Shown here: positions 33,060 through 41,585 of the stretch, one piece after another
Layout of the letters: every line of letters starts with the position of its first letter
Position numbering within the stretch: the stretch's first letter is position 1
Source: Candidatus Magasanikiibacteriota bacterium
GTDB lineage: Bacteria > Patescibacteria > ABY1 > Magasanikbacterales > 2-02-FULL-50-9b
Assembly (NCBI GenBank): GCA_903893485.1
Contig: CAITMK010000012.1
Location: forward strand, 62,001 to 126,000
Direction of reading: 5' to 3'
DNA: 64,000 nt
The notes under the pieces: model-generated
Told to the model about the DNA's origin: nothing
What the model saw: only the letters and a program-made list of their open reading frames with translations
The model's database searches: none
Program-made: the position numbers and the translations under genes

Positions 33060-33653
33060 ATGTACCACGAAGAATCCAAGAATCTGCGCAAGTTCGCATA
33101 CTGCACGCACACCGTGTTGGCTGCGAAACTACGCGAGGCAGCAGAGCAGAAGTTGTCGGAGGGGCGCGAACTCTTCCGTATCAATTTGAAGCTCGAGGTG
33201 ACCACGAGCGTCGACAAGCTGATCGGTCTGCGGCGCGAGCTGCAAGCCTACGAAGCTGAATTCGACGGTCGCGAGCGACATTGGCTGCGCACCACAGAGC
33301 GTGCGCAACAACTCAAGGCAGCGATTTCCGACGAGTCGGAGTCGCTGACCGTGCAGGAGTTGGATGCGATGAGTGATTGGTGCAAGGCCGGCGTTTTTGC
33401 GGCCGAGCAATTCTTGCGACCCTTCCGCGCGGCCAAGGCCGAGCGTGAGCGGATCGCAGCAGAGAAAGAAAAGGAGTGCGTCACTGCACGCGAGGCCGCG
33501 CGCCTGAAAGATGAACCCGGCCGTCACGCGCGCCGTGAATTCCAAGAGCAGCGGCTGCGCGAAAAGCAAGCGCAGCGTTTCGTGCACGAGTACCAGAGTC
33601 GTCCGCGGCGCTGGTACAAAGAGCAGAAGAAGTTGAAGCAGCAAACGCGCTGA
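33060..33653 (+). CDS. Orphan Arg/Glu-rich helical protein, Shine-Dalgarno-led unit
   Basis: The 197-residue product is almost entirely charged helix. Long runs of alternating Arg, Glu, Gln and Ala (residues 115-197) predict coiled coil, and the C-terminus is strongly basic (RRWYKEQKKLKQQTR). No named domain is seen. GGAGG lies 6 nt before ATG. The gene has a consensus promoter and a GC-rich terminator (33673-33718). It separates two DUF3592-like genes that may once have been closer together. Confidence 0.75.
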   Translation: MYHEESKNLRKFAYCTHTVLAAKLREAAEQKLSEGRELFRINLKLEVTTSVDKLIGLRRELQAYEAEFDGRERHWLRTTERAQQLKAAISDESESLTVQELDAMSDWCKAGVFAAEQFLRPFRAAKAERERIAAEKEKECVTAREAARLKDEPGRHARREFQEQRLREKQAQRFVHEYQSRPRRWYKEQKKLKQQTR

Positions 33654-33672
33654 GCGCAATTGCGGTGAACGG

Positions 33673-33718
33673 CCGTTCGATTCCTTTCGCGGGGAGTCGA
33701 ACGGTCTATTTTTTATTT
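33673..33718 (+). terminator. Terminator of the 33060 gene
   Basis: Stem CCGTTCGA-TTC/GGAGTCGAACGG, then TATTTTTTAT. Confidence 0.85.
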
Positions 33719-33724
33719 GAATGA

Positions 33725-33730
33725 TATAAT
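33725..33730 (+). promoter_or_regulatory. -10 box (TATAAT) of the 33739 gene
   Basis: Perfect TATAAT 8 nt before the ATG. Confidence 0.65.
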
Positions 33731-33738
33731 AAAAACCT

Positions 33739-34254
33739 ATGATTGTTAACGCATCTATTGATCCAAAAAAAGCGACCTTTAGACATTATGCAGTTACATA
33801 CGCAATGTCACTCATAACGATAGCAGCTTTTGGTTTACTGAGTTTGGATAGTTACGCGCAATATCACATGCAATGGAATTCAGCGACGGCCACAGTTACC
33901 GATGTACAGGTAGATTCAGCACATAATCGGGGCGATGTGTTGGTGAGTTTGGAATACACGTATGCAGTAAATGGCGTTTCGTATGATAGTCAATCAACAA
34001 AAGTTGTGCATATTCCGAGTACACTTGAAAATAGAAATTTGTTAGCGGCGCAGTATGCATCAGGAACAAAGATTAATATTTTTTATGAGGTCAAAACCCC
34101 GGATAAAACCATGGTAACTGAGCCTGATAAATCCCCCATCAATTTTATTGGTGAGTTAATCGCAACAATAGCTATGTCATGCCTACTTATTTTTGCGATA
34201 TATACTAATATTGTGATAGTTCTGCAAAAGAAAAAGTTAGGTGGTAAAACATAA
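33739..34254 (+). CDS. DUF3592-like two-helix membrane protein, second copy
   Basis: The 171-residue protein repeats the design of the 32370 product: an N-terminal helix (about 16-36), a beta-rich loop (SATATVTDVQVD, VLVSLEYTYAVNGVSYDS, GTKINIFYEVKTP) and a C-terminal helix (about 136-160) with a basic tail. The G-x-KI-IFY block is shared between the two, so they are paralogues or a diverged tandem pair. The family has no settled function. It is leaderless by its -10 position. Confidence 0.75.
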   Translation: MIVNASIDPKKATFRHYAVTYAMSLITIAAFGLLSLDSYAQYHMQWNSATATVTDVQVDSAHNRGDVLVSLEYTYAVNGVSYDSQSTKVVHIPSTLENRNLLAAQYASGTKINIFYEVKTPDKTMVTEPDKSPINFIGELIATIAMSCLLIFAIYTNIVIVLQKKKLGGKT

Positions 34255-34275
34255 CTAATGCCTGTTAGTTCATGT

Positions 34276-34281
34276 TATAAT
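34276..34281 (+). promoter_or_regulatory. -10 box (TATAAT) of the BspA-like gene
   Basis: Perfect TATAAT 9 nt before ATG 34291. Confidence 0.65.
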
Positions 34282-34290
34282 ATTTAGTAC

Positions 34291-36429
34291 ATGAAGTTCA
34301 ACTTAGTATTTTCGAATTTATTTTTTGCGATTGCCGTGTCCGCCATTTGTTTTTTTGCCGCGCCAACAAAAACATTTGCAGCGGGCGAATTTAAAACAAC
34401 GTGGAAATCTGATAATCCAGGAACATCGGCAAGTAATCAAATCACAATTCCAACCATTGTTGGACCTGCTTATAATTATCATGTTGATTGGGGAGATACA
34501 ACCGCGAGCTCAACTGTAACCGGAACGGTGACGCACACCTATGCCGCACCGGGCACCTATCATGTTGCAATTACCGGAACATTTCCTGTAATTCAATTTG
34601 CAGACGCGGGCGATGCACAAAAACTTTTGTCTGTGGATCAATGGGGGACAAATGTGTGGGGTTCAATGTACGATGCTTTTTTTGGCTGCACCAATCTACA
34701 CATTCTGGCAACTGACGCACCAAATCTTTCAGTCGCGGGCGACATGACATACATGCTGCGCGGCACCGCGGTGTCAACAGAAGATTTAAGTAGTTGGGAT
34801 GTCAGCCATATCAGCGCCATGATCGGCACATTTCAAGATACCTTATTTAATGGAAACATTACCACGTGGAATACTGGCGCGGTTACCGACATGACTGGAT
34901 TATTTTATAACGACTCAGCTTTTAATCAGGATATTGGGAATTGGAATGTCGGTGCGGTTACCGGCATGAGCGCCATGTTTTATTCGGCATCAAGTTTTAA
35001 TCAGAATCTTTCGCTGTGGAATGTGGTGAATGTTACCAACATGAATGGTATGTTCAGAAACGCGAACGGATTTAATGGCACACTGGCGTGGGGAAATAAA
35101 ACCGCGCACGTCACCGATATGAGCGCGATGTTTTTAGCAGCTTACGCTTTTAATCAAGACATTAGCGGTTGGGACACGCGCGCCGTTACCAGTATGACTG
35201 ATATGTTTGCGTACGCCTATGATTTTAACCAAAATATTGGCTTGTGGAATGTGGGTGCGGTAACTGACATGGGTACGATGTTGTATCATGCAACATCATT
35301 TAATTACAGCCTGAGCAATTGGGATGTGAGCCACGTGACTAACATGCTTTCAATGCTTCAAGGCTGCACCGCGTTTAATAGTGCGGTGTCGTGGGGAAGT
35401 AAAGTTTCGCACGTCACCAATTTTGAGGGAATGTTTACCGATGACACGTCATTTAATCAAGATGTCAGTGGTTGGGACGTGAGCGGTGCAACAGATTTGG
35501 CATATGCATTTACTGGCACCGCGTTTAATCAAAATCTTTCGCCATGGAATGTTGCAAACGTAACCACCATGGATAATATTTTTACAAGCAGCGCGCTTTC
35601 CACCACCAATTACGATGCAATTTTGGCAGCGTGGTCCGCGGAAACATTGCAATCAAATGTTCTTTTTAGTGCGGGAAGTGCAACGTATTGTGCGGCTCGC
35701 GCAGGGCACGCGCGACTGCTTTCAAATTTTAGTTGGACAATTACCGATGGTGGGATCAATCCAACCTGTCGAACGATAACTTACACTGCTAGTGCAAATG
35801 GCAGCGTGACTGGCACCGCGACCCAATATTTAGAAAATGGTTTTACCTCGGCTAGTGTAACCGCAGTGCCAAATACGGGATATCGTTTTTTAAGTTGGTC
35901 TGATGGTCAATCGCAAAACCCGCGAACGGATGCAAATGTAACAAGTGATATTGCGGTCTCGGCAAATTTTTTGGCGCAAACCGTGTCAACGGGGAATACG
36001 ATTTATTATAATGGATGCGCAGATCCAAAAGCATTAAATTATGATCCAATGGCCAGAAATATTTCGACCATGTGTATGTATGCGCATACAGAAAATCCAG
36101 TAACTGTTTTGCAAAAAACAACTGATTTAATTGCACCAAAAACCGAAATCGAAAAACCAGTTTTTGATTTTTCAAAAATAAAAAAACTGACCAAAGATTT
36201 AAAATTTGGAATGACCAGCGCAGAAATTAAAACAGTGCAAGATTTTTTGATTGCACAAAATAAAGGTGCGATGGCACAGCAATTAAAGACGCACGGCACA
36301 ACAAATTATTTTGGTGCGTTAACTAAATCCGCACTTGCTGAATGGCAAAAAGCGTGTGGTATTATGCCAGCAGTTGGAAATTTTGGAGCACTTACCAGAA
36401 ACTATATTAAATTGCTTAGCGCGTCATAA
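34291..36429 (+). CDS. BspA/DUF285-repeat surface protein with peptidoglycan-binding end
   Basis: The 712-residue exported protein starts with a signal peptide (to about residue 31, TFAAG). A PKD-like strand block follows (VDWGDTTAS...HTYAAPGTYHV, about 60-95). About ten DUF285 repeats come next (roughly 130-445) of the form FNQDISGWDV-x5-MTxMF. An InlB/Bacterial-repeat domain follows with TYTASANGSVTG and GYRFLSWSDG. The motif GCADPKALNYDP...CMYA comes next, and the C-terminal peptidoglycan-binding domain has TVQDFLIAQNKG and FGALTRNYI. Such proteins are adhesins held on the wall. In a small, probably host-attached bacterium it may bind the host cell; that is inference. Confidence 0.9.
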   Translation: MKFNLVFSNLFFAIAVSAICFFAAPTKTFAAGEFKTTWKSDNPGTSASNQITIPTIVGPAYNYHVDWGDTTASSTVTGTVTHTYAAPGTYHVAITGTFPVIQFADAGDAQKLLSVDQWGTNVWGSMYDAFFGCTNLHILATDAPNLSVAGDMTYMLRGTAVSTEDLSSWDVSHISAMIGTFQDTLFNGNITTWNTGAVTDMTGLFYNDSAFNQDIGNWNVGAVTGMSAMFYSASSFNQNLSLWNVVNVTNMNGMFRNANGFNGTLAWGNKTAHVTDMSAMFLAAYAFNQDISGWDTRAVTSMTDMFAYAYDFNQNIGLWNVGAVTDMGTMLYHATSFNYSLSNWDVSHVTNMLSMLQGCTAFNSAVSWGSKVSHVTNFEGMFTDDTSFNQDVSGWDVSGATDLAYAFTGTAFNQNLSPWNVANVTTMDNIFTSSALSTTNYDAILAAWSAETLQSNVLFSAGSATYCAARAGHARLLSNFSWTITDGGINPTCRTITYTASANGSVTGTATQYLENGFTSASVTAVPNTGYRFLSWSDGQSQNPRTDANVTSDIAVSANFLAQTVSTGNTIYYNGCADPKALNYDPMARNISTMCMYAHTENPVTVLQKTTDLIAPKTEIEKPVFDFSKIKKLTKDLKFGMTSAEIKTVQDFLIAQNKGAMAQQLKTHGTTNYFGALTKSALAEWQKACGIMPAVGNFGALTRNYIKLLSAS

Positions 36430-36437
36430 TAAAAAAA

Positions 36438-36477
36438 TACCTACCCGACGTGCCTTACGGGGCTCGTGGGGTAGGGT
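36438..36477. terminator. Shared hairpin terminator
   Basis: Stem CCTACCC/GGGTAGG with GC-rich loop; the T run lies on the minus strand, so it mainly serves the 36508 gene. Confidence 0.7.
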
Positions 36478-36507
36478 TTGAAACTGCTGTGTCCGGCCGA
36501 AGTTCGG

Positions 36508-37164
36508 CTAGATCGCGGCAGCCGTCGTGGTGATGCGGCCGTGCTGGTCAGCCAAGGTGCGCGCGAGCATCAGGTCCGGGATCTTGGGGAACTGGGGTTC
36601 CCAATACCACCACTGATTGCTCGTGGGCATCGGGCCGTGGCGATGCGCCAGCTTGTGGAACACCTGCTGCAGGATGCGGGGCTGCATGCTCGTGAGACCT
36701 GCCAGCATGATGCGCTTGAAGTATTGCCGCTCCATGATTGCAGTCGTCTTGAGCACCTGAGTCCAGCCGAAGTAGGGCGCCAGCTGCCGCGCGGCACTGC
36801 ACATCTCGAGCGAGTCAAAGATCTTCGCGTCGGTGAGGCGTTCGTCGGACCGGCAGATCATCAGCGTTTCGCGGATGTTGTCCGCGGCCGGCTGCACCTG
36901 CTCCATGATCGCATTTTCAATCTCGGACCGCTCATTCGGCAGAATGCCGGTGGTGCAGATGTGGATCTGCGACGGCGTGCACTGGTAGGCCACGTGCCGC
37001 AGCAGCAGGTTCCCCAGCGCGAACGCCATGCGCTTGCGCGACTTGGAACCGGGCTGTTTGTAGGAAAACGCGGCCATCATCGCCAGGAAACTCTCCAAGG
37101 TCGTTTGACCCATGTCGGTTTCCATCTCTTCTGCAATCGCCGGAAGTGCCAAAGTTTTTTTCAT
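36508..37164 (-). CDS. Orphan protein, Shine-Dalgarno-led unit
   Basis: The 218-residue product is not recognised. It is mostly helical and soluble, with the blocks MAFALGNLLLRHVAYQCTP and SNQWWYWEPQFPKIPDLMLART. GGAGA lies 8 nt before ATG. The promoter (TTGACA-17 bp-TATCTT, minus strand 37235-37207) uses the same -35 and -10 as that of the 33060 gene. A long open frame on the plus strand over the same bases has no start signal and begins next to the terminator, so it is rejected. GC-rich codons set it apart from both neighbours. Confidence 0.72.
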   Translation of the reverse strand: MKKTLALPAIAEEMETDMGQTTLESFLAMMAAFSYKQPGSKSRKRMAFALGNLLLRHVAYQCTPSQIHICTTGILPNERSEIENAIMEQVQPAADNIRETLMICRSDERLTDAKIFDSLEMCSAARQLAPYFGWTQVLKTTAIMERQYFKRIMLAGLTSMQPRILQQVFHKLAHRHGPMPTSNQWWYWEPQFPKIPDLMLARTLADQHGRITTTAAAI

Positions 37165-37206
37165 TAACTGTCTCCAAAGTAGGCCAAATCAAGCGGCCCG
37201 ATCATC

Positions 37207-37235
37207 AAGATACACGAAACATGCTAAAATGTCAA
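37207..37235 (-). promoter_or_regulatory. Promoter of the 36508 orphan gene
   Basis: Minus strand: TTGACA (37235-37230), 17 bp, TATCTT (37212-37207). Confidence 0.7.
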
Positions 37236-37278
37236 TGGTCGCGTGGTATGACAGGTAATTCAGATATCTCACTTCATT

Positions 37279-38292
37279 ATGCAAAAAATTTTCAACCGCA
37301 ACGAAACTTTATACGGCCCAGCACCCGCTGCGGTTGCAGCAATTAAAAACTTAAATCGCGAACACATTTTTCAGTATATTAATGGGTATCACACCTCTAT
37401 TTTAATTCCGGCGCTGGCCAAAAAATTTACTATTCCGGAAGCGCAAATTATTACCAGCTACGGCAGTGAAAATTTTTTGGAAACCGTTTTTAATAGTTTG
37501 CGTGCCGGGGAAGACGAAGTTTTGACGCATCAATTCCATTACATTTATTACGAAAAATATTTGGCGTTTCGCGGCGTGAAATTGCATGAATTTAAATTGG
37601 TGCAAAAGCCCAGCGAATTTTTGTTTGATATCACCGATTGCATTGCGCAAATAAAAAAAATAAAACCAAAATTAGTTTTACTCACGTCACCGAATAATCC
37701 AACAGGGAATTCGATCACGCCCGACGATTTGGAAAAAATTTTGGCTGCCGCACCACCAACAACACTTGTAATTGTTGATGAAGCCTATTACGGATTAAAC
37801 GCGGCATACCCAGAAAAAAAGTTTTTGGCGCTGCTGGCGAAATATCCAAATCTTGCGTACGGTCGCACGTTTTCTAAACTCTACGCACTTGCAGGTTTAC
37901 GCGTGGCGTACGCACTGTGCGGCACAAATGTTAAAAATTTACTGCGCTATCAAACGCATTATTTGGGCATGAGTCGCATTTTGGAGCAGGTTGCAGTTGC
38001 CGCGCTTGATGCAAAACCATACTACAAAAAATTAGCAGCTGCTTACGCCAAAGACCGCGCGCAATTTATTCGCGCGGTAAACAAATTAAAAAATTTCCAC
38101 GCATTTACATCCGACGCCAGTTTTGTTTTGATTCATGTCGATGCAAAAATTTTGCCAACGTTTGTTGCAACAACACAAAAAGCATCTTTTTTAATTTCAA
38201 AGCCGGTCACGGAAAATTTATACCGCATTTCGCTGGATCCAAAAAAATACACCAAACAATTTATCGCACTCCTCAAAAAAATTGACGCATGA
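37279..38292 (+). CDS. HisC-like class I/II PLP aminotransferase
   Basis: The 337-residue enzyme has the fold type I pattern. NRNETLYGPAP sits at the N-terminus, SYGSENFLETVF is in the cofactor phosphate region, SPNNPTGN (about 140) binds the carboxylate side, and DEAYYG carries the PLP ring Asp. RTFSKLYALAGLRVAY contains the Schiff-base Lys near residue 200. It is closest in layout to histidinol-phosphate aminotransferase. No other his gene is present, so it may act on another amino acid such as tyrosine or on a surface sugar-linked amino acid. No Shine-Dalgarno sequence. Confidence 0.9.
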   Translation: MQKIFNRNETLYGPAPAAVAAIKNLNREHIFQYINGYHTSILIPALAKKFTIPEAQIITSYGSENFLETVFNSLRAGEDEVLTHQFHYIYYEKYLAFRGVKLHEFKLVQKPSEFLFDITDCIAQIKKIKPKLVLLTSPNNPTGNSITPDDLEKILAAAPPTTLVIVDEAYYGLNAAYPEKKFLALLAKYPNLAYGRTFSKLYALAGLRVAYALCGTNVKNLLRYQTHYLGMSRILEQVAVAALDAKPYYKKLAAAYAKDRAQFIRAVNKLKNFHAFTSDASFVLIHVDAKILPTFVATTQKASFLISKPVTENLYRISLDPKKYTKQFIALLKKIDA

Positions 38293-38352
38293 TATAGTAA
38301 ATCGAGTGCTGGTTCATCCACATCAAGCAGCCCATACTAAAGGAGGTGGGAG

Positions 38353-38547
38353 ATGCTGAGAGTGTATGTAACGTCCAAGGGCGAAGGGCTTTTGCAAGTC
38401 GAATTGCGTCTCATCGCGCAGCTCCGTGTGCAGGAACTCGAGGCAAAACTCGGGAAACTGTCGCATCGGAATCGCGAAGCAGAGATCGAGCGCGAAATTC
38501 GAAGGCTCCGTCGAGAACGCTATCTTAATAAGGAGGTAAAGCCGTGA
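38353..38547 (+). CDS. Small orphan coiled-coil protein, Shine-Dalgarno-led unit
   Basis: The 64-residue product is a short strand segment (MLRVYVTSKGEGLLQVEL) followed by a highly charged helix (residues 26-58, Arg/Glu-rich). It is not recognised. AGGAGG lies 6 nt before ATG and a GC-rich hairpin (38563-38600) follows. TTGACG at 38282 in the end of the aminotransferase gene may be the -35, but the -10 at 17 bp (AGTGCT) is poor. Its size and codon style match the other orphan units. Confidence 0.65.
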   Translation: MLRVYVTSKGEGLLQVELRLIAQLRVQELEAKLGKLSHRNREAEIEREIRRLRRERYLNKEVKP

Positions 38548-38562
38548 TATCAAACCGGCGTC

Positions 38563-38600
38563 GGTGTGGTGCGCTCGCAGCTGCGCGCACCACACCATTT
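38563..38600 (+). terminator. Hairpin after the 38353 gene
   Basis: Stem GGTGTGGTGCGC/GCGCACCACACC; only a short T-rich tail follows. Confidence 0.6.
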
Positions 38601-38603
38601 ATA

Positions 38604-38632
38604 TTGCCAAAAAATGCCTAATGCGCTACTAT
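38604..38632 (+). promoter_or_regulatory. argS promoter
   Basis: TTGCCA (38604-38609), 17 bp, TACTAT (38627-38632), 7 nt before ATG. Confidence 0.55.
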
Positions 38633-38639
38633 TACGCAT

Positions 38640-40316
38640 ATGATTACCGCGGTAATTGCTGCAATTAAACAAGCGCTTTTGGCGCAGGGAGTCCCTGAGC
38701 CTATTTTAGATAAGGCTGTTTTTTCTGAACCACCAAATCCAGCGCTTGGCGATTTGGCTGTTGCCGCGTTTCCGTTTGCAGCTTTTTGGTTTTGTGCGCC
38801 ACCCGAAGCCGCACATAAACTTGCAGAAATTATCCGTGGCTCACACAATGCGATTTTTGAAATCACGGTTACGGGCCCGTACGTAAATATCAAATTACAA
38901 ACCGCTGCCATTGTTCATGCAGCAACTCATTTCAAACCAGAAAAAATTCGCCCGCGCCCCGCGATCATGTTTGAATATTCGCAGCCAAATACGCACAAAG
39001 AATATCACATCGGGCATTTGCGCAACGCGTGTTTTGGTGCGGCGTTAGTTGCGCTTTGGCGTGCGGCTGGCCAAAATATTATTCCGGTTACTTACAACAA
39101 CGATGTTGGCGCGCACGTTGCAAAAACCCTGTGGGCATACAAAAAATTTCATGCTGGCGAAAAACCACCAACCGAAAAGGGTCGATGGCTTGCGGGCATG
39201 TATGTTGAGGCGACACGTGCACTCGAAGAAAATCCAGATTATAAAGAAGAAGTGAGCGATGTCTTGCGCGCACTCGAAGCGCACGATCCAGAGTGGTACA
39301 AACTATGGAAGGAAACGCGTGGCTGGTCACTCGATCAGTTTCATGCGATTTATAAAAAATTGGATTTAAAATTTAAGCACACGTTTAACGAAAGCGCGAT
39401 TAAAGAACGTGGTCATGCAATGGTTGATGATTTGCTGCGCCGCGGCATTGCAAAAAAATCGCAGGGCGCAATCATCATGGATTTTGAAGAACAAAATAAA
39501 GGTGTTTTAATTTTGCGTAAATCAGATGGCGCAGGGAATTATACAACTTCAGATTTAGCGCTCGCCGAAGAAAAATTTCGTCGCTTCAAATTAGATTCAT
39601 CGCTCGTGGTAACCGATAAACGCCAGTCGTTATATTTTGAACAGCTTTTCATGACCCTGCATGCGTACGGTTTTAAGCAGCACTTAAAACATTTGGATTA
39701 CGAATTGGTGACGCTTCCCGAAGGTGCCATGAGTAGCCGCAAGGGTAATGTGATATTATTTGAATCGCTTTACGAAGAAGTTTTAGCGCATGCGATTGCA
39801 GAAACCACGCAGCGCCACGCAGATTGGTCAGCTAAAAAAGTTGCTAAAGTTGCCGAAGCATTAACGATTGGCGCGATTAAATTTACCATGGTGCGCGCGT
39901 CGCCGCTCAAGGTTATTGTGTTCGATAAAACCGAAGCGTTAAGTTTCGACGGCTATACCGCGCCATATTTGCAATACACCGTGGCGCGTATCAACAGCAT
40001 TTTTAAAAAAGCAAAACTCACGCGCCCACGCGCGGCCGCAACTTTTGCATGGACCGATGCTGAACGAGCGCTTTGGATGCTCATGGCTCGCTTGCCCGAT
40101 GTAATCGAACGCGCCGCCACCGACGACGATCCATCGCATGTGGCACGTTACTGTTTTGAATTGGCCAAGGCATTCTCGAGCTTCTATGAAACACATAAAG
40201 TACTCGATGACGACAAAACCATTCGCGCCGCACGTTTGCTCCTTGTTAAATCAACCCAAAAAACACTCCAAGTTGGCCTTAAATTACTTGGTTTGCCCGT
40301 AATAACCGAAATGTGA
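38640..40316 (+). CDS. argS: Arginyl-tRNA synthetase
   Basis: The 558-residue class I enzyme charges tRNA-Arg. An N-terminal additional domain (residues 1-95) precedes the HIGH motif, seen as EYHIGHLRNA after FEYSQPNTHK. A KMSKS-equivalent GAMSSRKGN follows, then the DALR-type anticodon-binding domain at the C-terminus (LPDVIERAA...LGLPVITEM). Length is normal. No Shine-Dalgarno sequence. It is followed within 14 nt by the bactofilin gene, which has a -10-like GATACC over the argS stop. Confidence 0.97.
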   Translation: MITAVIAAIKQALLAQGVPEPILDKAVFSEPPNPALGDLAVAAFPFAAFWFCAPPEAAHKLAEIIRGSHNAIFEITVTGPYVNIKLQTAAIVHAATHFKPEKIRPRPAIMFEYSQPNTHKEYHIGHLRNACFGAALVALWRAAGQNIIPVTYNNDVGAHVAKTLWAYKKFHAGEKPPTEKGRWLAGMYVEATRALEENPDYKEEVSDVLRALEAHDPEWYKLWKETRGWSLDQFHAIYKKLDLKFKHTFNESAIKERGHAMVDDLLRRGIAKKSQGAIIMDFEEQNKGVLILRKSDGAGNYTTSDLALAEEKFRRFKLDSSLVVTDKRQSLYFEQLFMTLHAYGFKQHLKHLDYELVTLPEGAMSSRKGNVILFESLYEEVLAHAIAETTQRHADWSAKKVAKVAEALTIGAIKFTMVRASPLKVIVFDKTEALSFDGYTAPYLQYTVARINSIFKKAKLTRPRAAATFAWTDAERALWMLMARLPDVIERAATDDDPSHVARYCFELAKAFSSFYETHKVLDDDKTIRAARLLLVKSTQKTLQVGLKLLGLPVITEM

Positions 40317-40329
40317 TACCATCTTTCAT

Positions 40330-40767
40330 ATGGCTTTTAACAATGATATGCAAACAACTCCTCACGAAGTCGAAACAATTGTCGGTCCAAGCGTTAAAGT
40401 CGAAGGTGATTTTAACTCGCAGGGCAATGTTCTGATTCAGGGTGTAGTTTCCGGTAACGTCAAAACAGAAAAATATTTACAAGTTGAAGAAGGCGCACGC
40501 ATTAATGCAAATGTTCAGGCTGAAAGTTGCAAAATCTCGGGCGAAGTTCATGGTAATATTCGTGCGAAAACAAGTTTAGAACTTACCCCAACCGCACACG
40601 TTGTTGGTGATATTGAAGCAAAAACATTGATTATTTCACCAGGCGCAATTTTGCACGGTAAATGCAGCATGCTTGCCGGCGCCGATGTAGACGGCAAAAA
40701 AGGCAAACGCAAAGGCGATGATGCGTATGCAATGCCACGTTCTTTGGAAGATGAGTCAGGCGCATAA
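40330..40767 (+). CDS. Bactofilin family cytoskeletal protein
   Basis: The 145-residue protein has the bactofilin (DUF583) core. Gly-spaced hydrophobic repeats form a right-handed beta-helix: VKVEGDFNSQGNVLIQGVVSGNV, INANVQAESCKISGEVHGNIRA and VVGDIEAKTLIISPGAILHGKC. Unstructured charged tails flank the core on both sides. Bactofilins polymerise without nucleotide and help set cell shape or anchor wall enzymes at the membrane. A GATACC 9 nt before ATG and TTGCCC upstream could give a leaderless mRNA, or it is read with argS. Confidence 0.93.
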   Translation: MAFNNDMQTTPHEVETIVGPSVKVEGDFNSQGNVLIQGVVSGNVKTEKYLQVEEGARINANVQAESCKISGEVHGNIRAKTSLELTPTAHVVGDIEAKTLIISPGAILHGKCSMLAGADVDGKKGKRKGDDAYAMPRSLEDESGA

Positions 40768-40809
40768 TTTTGCGCGCAATTAGCCGCGGCCACACGCCCG
40801 GCCTTCCTT

Positions 40810-41568
40810 ATGTATCTGTATTTGTATGATTCGCTCCTCAAAGAGCGCCAGTACACGGCCGCTTTGAGCAATTTGGAAACCCAATTGCTTGATCTTGGAA
40901 TTTCTGGAAAAATCGTACGACTTACGTCACTGTTGTCGCCGCGTCAAATTATCCAAGAAGAAATTCGCCGTAGCAAAGATTTAAAAACGGTAATTGTGGT
41001 GGGTGACGACACTGTGTTCACTAAAATTGTTCAATACGCTGCGGATTTACCGGTTACGTTTGGGTGGGTGCCAATTGGTCCAAAAACAGAATTGGCCACC
41101 CGATTTGGATTGCCCTATGGCGCCGCATGTGCGCCGATTTTGTCTCGCCGCCGCCTCATGAGTGTGGATGTTGGTCAATTTAATCAATATTTTTTCATTG
41201 ATTATTGCACCGTGCCGCTCTGTCACGTTACCATGGTGATCGACAATACCATCACGATTTCTGCAACCGAAGAAAAAATGAGTTGTCATGTGTGGAATAT
41301 GGCGTCTCCAAAAAAAGGCGAGATGCCGCCCGGATATACGCCAATGCCCGATGATGGTCAGCTTGAAATTGTGCTGCAGCCAATTGCTAAAAAATCTTTT
41401 TTTGGTTCAACGATTGCACCAGCAAGTATTTTTCCATTCACCGAAGTTAAAATGAAATTGGAAAAAACAACGCCAATCGAAATTGACGGGCACACGGTTA
41501 AAGAAAATCAAATCACACTCCGCGTTTCCCCGCAGCCGTTAAAATTGATTGTGGGTAAGGCGGTCTAG
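40810..41568 (+). CDS. Divergent diacylglycerol/lipid-kinase-like protein
   Basis: The 252-residue protein resembles the DAGK catalytic domain. The segment VVGDDTVFTKIVQYAADLP stands where GGDGTxxEVxNG is normal, and WVPIGPKTELATRFGLP where GIIPxGTGNDFAxxLGIP is normal. A beta-sandwich-like C-terminal half follows. The GGDGT motif is changed to VGDDT and GTGND to GPKTE, so nucleotide binding may be lost or altered. It may be a regulatory or lipid-binding relative. The protein lacks the usual N-terminal NP-loop segment. No Shine-Dalgarno sequence; it follows the bactofilin gene by 42 nt. Confidence 0.6.
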   Translation: MYLYLYDSLLKERQYTAALSNLETQLLDLGISGKIVRLTSLLSPRQIIQEEIRRSKDLKTVIVVGDDTVFTKIVQYAADLPVTFGWVPIGPKTELATRFGLPYGAACAPILSRRRLMSVDVGQFNQYFFIDYCTVPLCHVTMVIDNTITISATEEKMSCHVWNMASPKKGEMPPGYTPMPDDGQLEIVLQPIAKKSFFGSTIAPASIFPFTEVKMKLEKTTPIEIDGHTVKENQITLRVSPQPLKLIVGKAV

Positions 41569-41573
41569 CATGA

Positions 41574-41579
41574 TATACT
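41574..41579 (+). promoter_or_regulatory. -10 box (TATACT) of the 41586 gene
   Basis: TATACT 6 nt before ATG. Confidence 0.55.
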
Positions 41580-41585
41580 GAGGGC

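Noticed and set aside
36478..37167. 229-codon plus-strand frame opposite the 36508 gene
   Set aside because: It starts next to the terminator with no promoter or Shine-Dalgarno site, while the minus strand has a promoter, ribosome site and terminator in order.
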